Below are positions 59,520 to 64,000 of a DNA stretch of 64,000 bases, piece by piece. Where the stretch lies: positions 28,371,647 through 28,435,646 of the forward strand of contig NC_043966.1 of assembly GCF_902148855.1 (NCBI RefSeq). The letters run 5' to 3'. The stretch comes from Sphaeramia orbicularis. Lineage: Eukaryota; Chordata; Actinopteri; Kurtiformes; Apogonidae. The notes beneath the pieces were generated by a model. The model did not search any database. It was given only the letters and a program-made list of their open reading frames with translations, and was not told the DNA's origin. Position 1 is the first letter of the stretch; each line of letters opens with the position of its first letter. The position numbers and the translations under genes were made by a program.

Positions 59520-61871
59520 CTCTCCAGATGCTTTTCTCCTGTCAGGTAGAACCAGAGTATTGGCATTACTTCCAGGGACTATAGTAGATCCTATACTCAT
59601 TCTGGGTCCAACCAACATGTACCGTTTGTCTCCAGATCTGTACTGGATGCTGTGACACAGTGTTCCATCATAATTTTTATCCTCCAGATATTTAGATGTA
59701 TAGTCTGTGGTTTTGGAGCACTGCATTGCAATAAGAACAATGATACTGATGATAAAAAGTGCTGAAACTGAGCCCAAAGTTATCATCAGATAAAAAGTCA
59801 CATTACTGTCATCATCCTTTGCTGGACTTTTAACATCAGAAGCTGCAAAAGCCTCCTTTGGCTCCACAACTTTGACAACCACAGTAGCTGTTGCTGACAG
59901 TGAAACGTTCCCATTGTCTTTGACCAGTATGACCAGTTTGTGCTCAGCCTCGTCTGTTTCTGTGAATGAGCGAAGTGTTCTGATCTGTCCTGTGTAGCGG
60001 TCCAAACCAAACAGACTGTGGTCAGTAACTTCCTGCAGTGAAAACAGTAACCAGCCGTTATATCCTATATCAGCATCATAGGCTCTGACTTTAGTCACCA
60101 AGTGTCCTGCGTTGACATTCCGTGGAATCTCTTCCACACCTTCAGCAGAACCGTTGGAGCTGAGTGGATACAGAATGACTGGAGCGTTGTCGTTCTGATC
60201 CAGAATGAACACGTTGACTGTCACGTTGTTGCTCAGTGACGGAGTTCCAGAATCTGTGGCGACAACTTGGAACTGAAACTTTTTCAGAGTTTCAAAGTCA
60301 AAACTTTTCAGAGCTGTGATGTGTCCATTATCTGAATTAATATTTAAAAAAGACATAATGTCATTCTGACTTCCGTCCCTCGCTATATGATAGGAAATCA
60401 CTGCATTATTGTCCAAATCATCATCTGTTGCGCTTACAGAGAGTATTGACTGACCAGCAACGTTGTTTTCAATCAGATAAAACTCTAAAGGACTTTGTTG
60501 GAAACGAGGACTGTTGTCATTTACATCTGATATCTGAATATTGAGGGTTTTAAAAGTTGATAATGAAGGCTCACCACAATCTGTAGCTTTTATTGTTATT
60601 TCATAAAATGACACTTTCTCACGATCCAGTAATCCCTTAGTGACTATTGAATATGTGTTCTCCTTATAGGAGGGCTTTAACTCAAAAGGTACGTCATTTG
60701 TTATGTGTAAAATAATTTTACCATTTACACCAGAGTCTTTATCCGTAACACTAATTAAAGAAATAACTGTACCAGGCTTTGAATCTTCAGATACTATATT
60801 GGACAGTGAAGTGACTTCTATTTCTGGTGCATTATCGTTGACATCTATTATTTTTATAATAACCCTACATTCACCTGTTTCTGGAGGCGTTCCTTTATCT
60901 GATGCTTCAACGTCCAGTTCATATAAATCAGTTTCTTCATAATTCACTGAATTCTTTACCCTAATATCTCCAGATATTTTGTCTAACTCAAAAATGTCAT
61001 AAACGTCCCGCATTAATGTTTTTCCTAGGCTGTATTCAATTTCTCCATTCGAACCCTCATCTGAATCTGTTGCATTCATTCTAAATATTGATGTTCCGAC
61101 CGGAACGTTTTCTTGAATTGCAATTTGATAAACCTCTTGGCTGAAAATCGGTTTATTATCATTACTGTCAAGAACAATGATGGAAACATTTAAAGTACCA
61201 GATCTCGGTGGTTTACCTCCATCAACTGCTGTGACAAGAAGAGTGTGTTTGTTGATCTGTTCTCTGTCTAATGATTTCTTTAACACTAAAAATGGTATCT
61301 TACTGGAATCACGTTGCCTGATATTTATTTCAAAATGCTCATTTGAGGTCAAGGTGTATGTACGAATTGAATTTATTCCTGCATCTGGATCACGAGCAGA
61401 GTGCAGCTGAAATCGCTTTCCGGGCGACGTGTGCTCCGATATTTCAAAGGTTTGTTCACTTTCGGGAAAACTAGGAGAGTGATCATTTACATCAGTGATT
61501 TCCACAACTACATAATGTATTTCCAAAGGGTTTTCGACCAGAATTTTCAGTTCCATTAGACATGTACCGCTTCCCTGACACAGCTCCTCTCTGTCAATAT
61601 GGTTATGAACGTACAATGCCCCATTATCTGGGTTTACCTCGAAAATTGCGTCCTTAGTCCCAGATACAACACGAAACCGTCGATCACCCAAAGAGCCGAT
61701 GTCAAGACCAAGATCCTTTGCAACATTTCCAACAACAGTTCCGTCTTTTACCTCCTCTGGAACAGAGTATCTTATCTGAGCCGAAACCGGCCGTCCGAAT
61801 AAAAGCAGGAGAGTTAAATAAAAAACAATCCAGGAGTAATCCCTAATGAGATTTTTTGTTTCGGTCCCCAT
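59520..61871 (-). CDS. V19: clustered protocadherin variable exon (group B2, MGTE leader, mosaic ectodomain)
   Basis: An intact exon of 784 codons from [14 protein letters not shown]. The open frame runs 40 codons further upstream (MSVISKEQ..), but the chosen Met aligns with MASG, MRNE and MGEE. The signal peptide ends VSA before [10 protein letters not shown]. Leader and start of EC1 ([20 protein letters not shown]) are private to this exon, while EC2-EC4 match V13 closely ([26 protein letters not shown]). Its promoter element is also private (GACACCCACAGG). The 5' end and the middle therefore have different histories. The tail is SPAK, TTDY, NAN, KASGE. The donor GTAAG is followed by V-R-L-stop. 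The NRSE beyond the donor has a changed core (CCATAGACAG). Confidence 0.9.
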
Positions 61872-62037
61872 TCTTTTCCAGCAAGACCTCCAGATTAGGA
61901 GTTTGTTCTTTACGAAACTATTATTTCGTGCAAACGGTACATCGCAGCATTTCGTGTACTGATTCCTTTGCTCTTTTGAAATGACAGACAAAGGGGTTAT
62001 GAGGGGAGGAGCAAGACTATTTGTGGTTTATTTGTGT

Positions 62038-62055
62038 CATAGTGACACCCACAGG
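62038..62055 (-). promoter_or_regulatory. CSE promoter element of V19
   Basis: CATAGTGACACCCACAGG on the plus strand, about 170 bases upstream of the V19 MGTE start. CCCACAGG is private to this exon. A G-rich box (AAAGGGGTTATGAGGGGAGG) lies about 30 bases nearer the gene. Confidence 0.8.
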
Positions 62056-62322
62056 GAAGAACTGAGAGCTACCTTTTTATATATTTTATAAATGAAAGCC
62101 TATCTACGATAGGCGTCTTGAATTGTATATCTGCATATCTATTTTGTGTGGTTGTCAGTCACTGTATTTCCCTCACAATTAAAAAAAAAATTAACACATT
62201 TTTCACATTGTTTCAACTTGTCAGATGGCTTACGAATTATTTCATACAAAATTCATCAATTGTACAGGTATGTTCCTCGATGCTGTTTTAGACACTGTAT
62301 GACTTCCAACCTATACTTGCTC

Positions 62323-62339
62323 TTCAGCACCATGGATAG
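62323..62339 (+). promoter_or_regulatory. NRSE/RE1 beyond V20 donor
   Basis: TTCAGCACCATGGATAG has one change in the right half. It is about 1040 bases from the V20 donor but only 268 upstream of the V19 CSE, so it may serve V19. Confidence 0.7.
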
Positions 62340-62458
62340 CGACCTTAGTTCTTTCTAAAGTATTAAAACGTGTTTTTTGTTGAGCAGTGAAAGGAGCTAC
62401 GAACCTAAAGTGCGGTAACATCAGTGCTAATGGAAATATACGAACTAGTTTGGGCTTT

Positions 62459-62478
62459 TTTTTTGGGGGGGGGGGGGG
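62459..62478. repeat. T/G homopolymer tract ending in G14
   Basis: A T run followed by fourteen G in the spacer between V19 and V20; similar T-then-G tracts occur at 48432 and 52342. Confidence 0.85.
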
Positions 62479-62861
62479 TTCGAAACTGAAAATGGCTCAA
62501 CACGCTACATCATGTTTTAAAATCATTCTGTGCCTTTCCTCATTTTAATGTGTATTCAGCAGTTTATAGCATTTTACGTGATGAAATATGTGTTAAAAAT
62601 CAGTTTAAATGTGCTCTTTTCAGACATGTGTTGTCAACCTGCCCTTCAGGCGAAATGTGCTAAATTTCGCTCATTGTAACAGAGCTCGATTCGGAACACC
62701 CAGAGTCCATTAAAAATACTGTCAAAAGTGTGTCTTATATCGTGACCTGAACTAACATGTGGATCCACTAAAGACACAAGAACACCGATCGCCGATTGAG
62801 GAGGCAGATGAGTCTGGTTGGCTTACAAAGGACAACAGGCGTTCATGTCCCTGTGGAGAAA

Positions 62862-62879
62862 AACCCTAACCCTAACCCT
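62862..62879. repeat. Short telomere-like repeat (AACCCT x3)
   Basis: Three perfect AACCCT units inside otherwise unassigned spacer DNA. Too short to be telomeric; an interstitial trace or chance. Confidence 0.8.
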
Positions 62880-63379
62880 GACGATAAAGAGGACGAAATA
62901 TTATATTTTTGTCGGGCCACTGTAAATGGTAAAACATTTTTTTTTTTAAATCAAAAATAGACCTTTATATGGTACTGTGGGTGTCTTGTGATTCTCTTTT
63001 GAATTTTATTGTAATTCCTGTCATTCATCTACCTGTTCATTCAGCCCCTCTTTTCATCTTTTTTTTCCCGACTTTACACCACTGATAAAACTTACGCAGC
63101 TGATGAACTTTGACTTTCAACTGGGGTAATGTTACACTTTTATGACAAAGGAAACCTGGTTCAGCTTAAGATCTTCCTTATATTTCACACAGCAACAAAG
63201 CAGCATTCTCAAACCTTTGAGAAATTGGTTCTTATTTCTTGTAGAATATATTAGTTATTGTTCAAGCCGAATTAGATTCTGTTCATTATTACCAACGTGT
63301 TTTTTAGTCATAGGATAAAATAAGCAAGGATTTCAATGTTTCTAGACACAGTAGACACAATGTTTGTTTTCAGTCTTAC

Positions 63380-64000
63380 CTCTCCAGATGCCTTCCTCCT
63401 GTCAGGTAGAACCAGAGTATTTGCATGACTTCCAGGGACTATAGTAGATCCTATACTCATTCTGGGTCCAACCAACATGTACCGTTTGTCTCCAGATCTG
63501 TACTGGATGCTGTGACACAGTGTTCCATCATAATTTTTATCCTCCAGATATTTAGATGTATAGTCTGTGGACTTGGAGCACTGCATTGCAATAAGAACAA
63601 TGATACTGATGATAAAAAGTGCTGAAACTGAGCCCAAAGTTATCATCAGATAAAAAGTCACATTACTGTCATCATCCTTTGATGCACTTTTCACATCAGA
63701 AGCTGCAAAAGCCTCCTTTGGCTCCACAACTTTGACAACCACAGTAGCTGTTGCTGACAGTGAAACGTTCCCATTGTCTTTGACCAGTATGACCAGTTTG
63801 TGCTCAGCTTCGTCTGTTTCTGTGAATGAGCGAAGTGTTCTGATCTGTCCTGTGTAGCGGTCCAAACCAAACAGACTGTGGTCAGTAACTTCCTGCAGTG
63901 AAAACAGTAACCAGCCGTTATATCCTATATCAGCATCATAGGCTCTGACTTTAGTCACCAAGTGTCCTGCGTTGACATTCCGTGGAATCTCCTCCACACC
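63380..64000 (-). CDS. V20: clustered protocadherin variable exon, partial (EC6 to tail; cut by window edge)
   Basis: Only the 3' end is visible: EC6 from [15 protein letters not shown], the membrane segment, and the tail to the GTAAG donor at 63375-63379. The frame is open to the window edge, so EC1-EC5 and the promoter lie to the right of position 64000. The tail is a combination not found elsewhere in the window: SASK and STDY, then HAN (as in V1-V5 and V9), then KASGE (as in V6-V8 and V10-V19). Because this region is homogenised, the ectodomain group cannot be told from what is visible. The NRSE lies about 1 kb beyond the donor, the longest such distance here. Confidence 0.85.

Larger units (their letters stand above)
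61872..63379. other. Spacer V19/V20
   Basis: The longest spacer. V19 CSE, NRSE at 62323, a G14 tract, and about 800 bases with no counterpart elsewhere in the window, including the telomere-like repeat. No repeat family recognised. Confidence 0.7.

Noticed and set aside
62862-62879. Telomere
   Set aside because: Only three units, inside a gene cluster.
1-64000. Retroelement, CRISPR array, tRNA or rRNA genes
   Set aside because: No reverse transcriptase, LTR pair, spacer-repeat array or cloverleaf-like sequence was noticed. The repeated structure is explained by tandem Pcdh exons.
589-64000. Gamma-type or delta-type Pcdh assignment
   Set aside because: Delta Pcdhs have different tails and are not arrayed this way. 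The gamma stub pattern I would expect is absent, but the alpha call still rests on resemblance and needs the constant exon.

Overview
The window is part of a clustered protocadherin (Pcdh) locus of a ray-finned fish, almost certainly a teleost. It is read entirely from the minus strand. Twenty large single-exon units stand head to tail. Each encodes a signal peptide, six cadherin repeats with DxNDN-type calcium motifs, one membrane segment and a short cytoplasmic stub. Each stub ends at a phase-0 splice donor (GTAAG, once GTGAG), not at a stop codon. This is the variable-exon architecture of Pcdh alpha/gamma clusters. The shared constant exons must lie beyond position 1. The stub ([17 protein letters not shown].. 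to ..NTLVLPDRR..) looks alpha-like rather than gamma-like, which I infer from a resemblance to the mammalian alpha stub, so I give no gene symbols. I number the exons V1 (left, nearest the constant exons) to V20 (right, cut by the window edge).

Layout. V1-V8 (0.6-25.4 kb) form group A: leader MEQR or similar, EC1 beginning [11 protein letters not shown]9-V11 (26.3-35.1 kb) form group B1: leader ending [11 protein letters not shown]12-V19 (35.9-61.9 kb) form group B2: EC1 [14 protein letters not shown]. Group B2 was built by repeated duplication of two-exon blocks of about 6.5-7 kb, and the intergenic DNA was duplicated along with the exons. V20 (63.4 kb to the edge) shows only EC6 to the tail. 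V4 and V13 each carry a one-base insertion that breaks the frame. The other exons are open over 776-789 codons.

Regulation. Upstream of every complete exon lies a conserved promoter element (minus-strand core GGTGTCA[C/G]T). It corresponds to the Pcdh conserved sequence element (CSE) and resembles a CTCF core read in the direction of transcription. Fifteen of the twenty exons also have an NRSE/RE1 (REST silencer) about 0.15-1.0 kb beyond the splice donor, always in the same orientation. It is usually TTCAGNACCATGGACAG on the plus strand. The picture fits neuron-restricted choice of one promoter per transcript, followed by splicing to distant constant exons.

Evolution. The last ~750 bases of each exon (end of EC5, EC6, membrane segment, tail) are almost identical in all twenty units, while EC1-EC5 differ. 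This matches the gene conversion already described in fish Pcdh clusters. Small tail variants are reshuffled between exons, and V9, V18, V19 and V20 look mosaic. The only clear transposon is a 214-bp internally deleted mariner element at 58.6 kb, whose empty site survives in a paralogous spacer at 51.7 kb. I found no RNA genes, CRISPR arrays or retroelements, and no previously undescribed system. The window is an unusually regular example of a known one.
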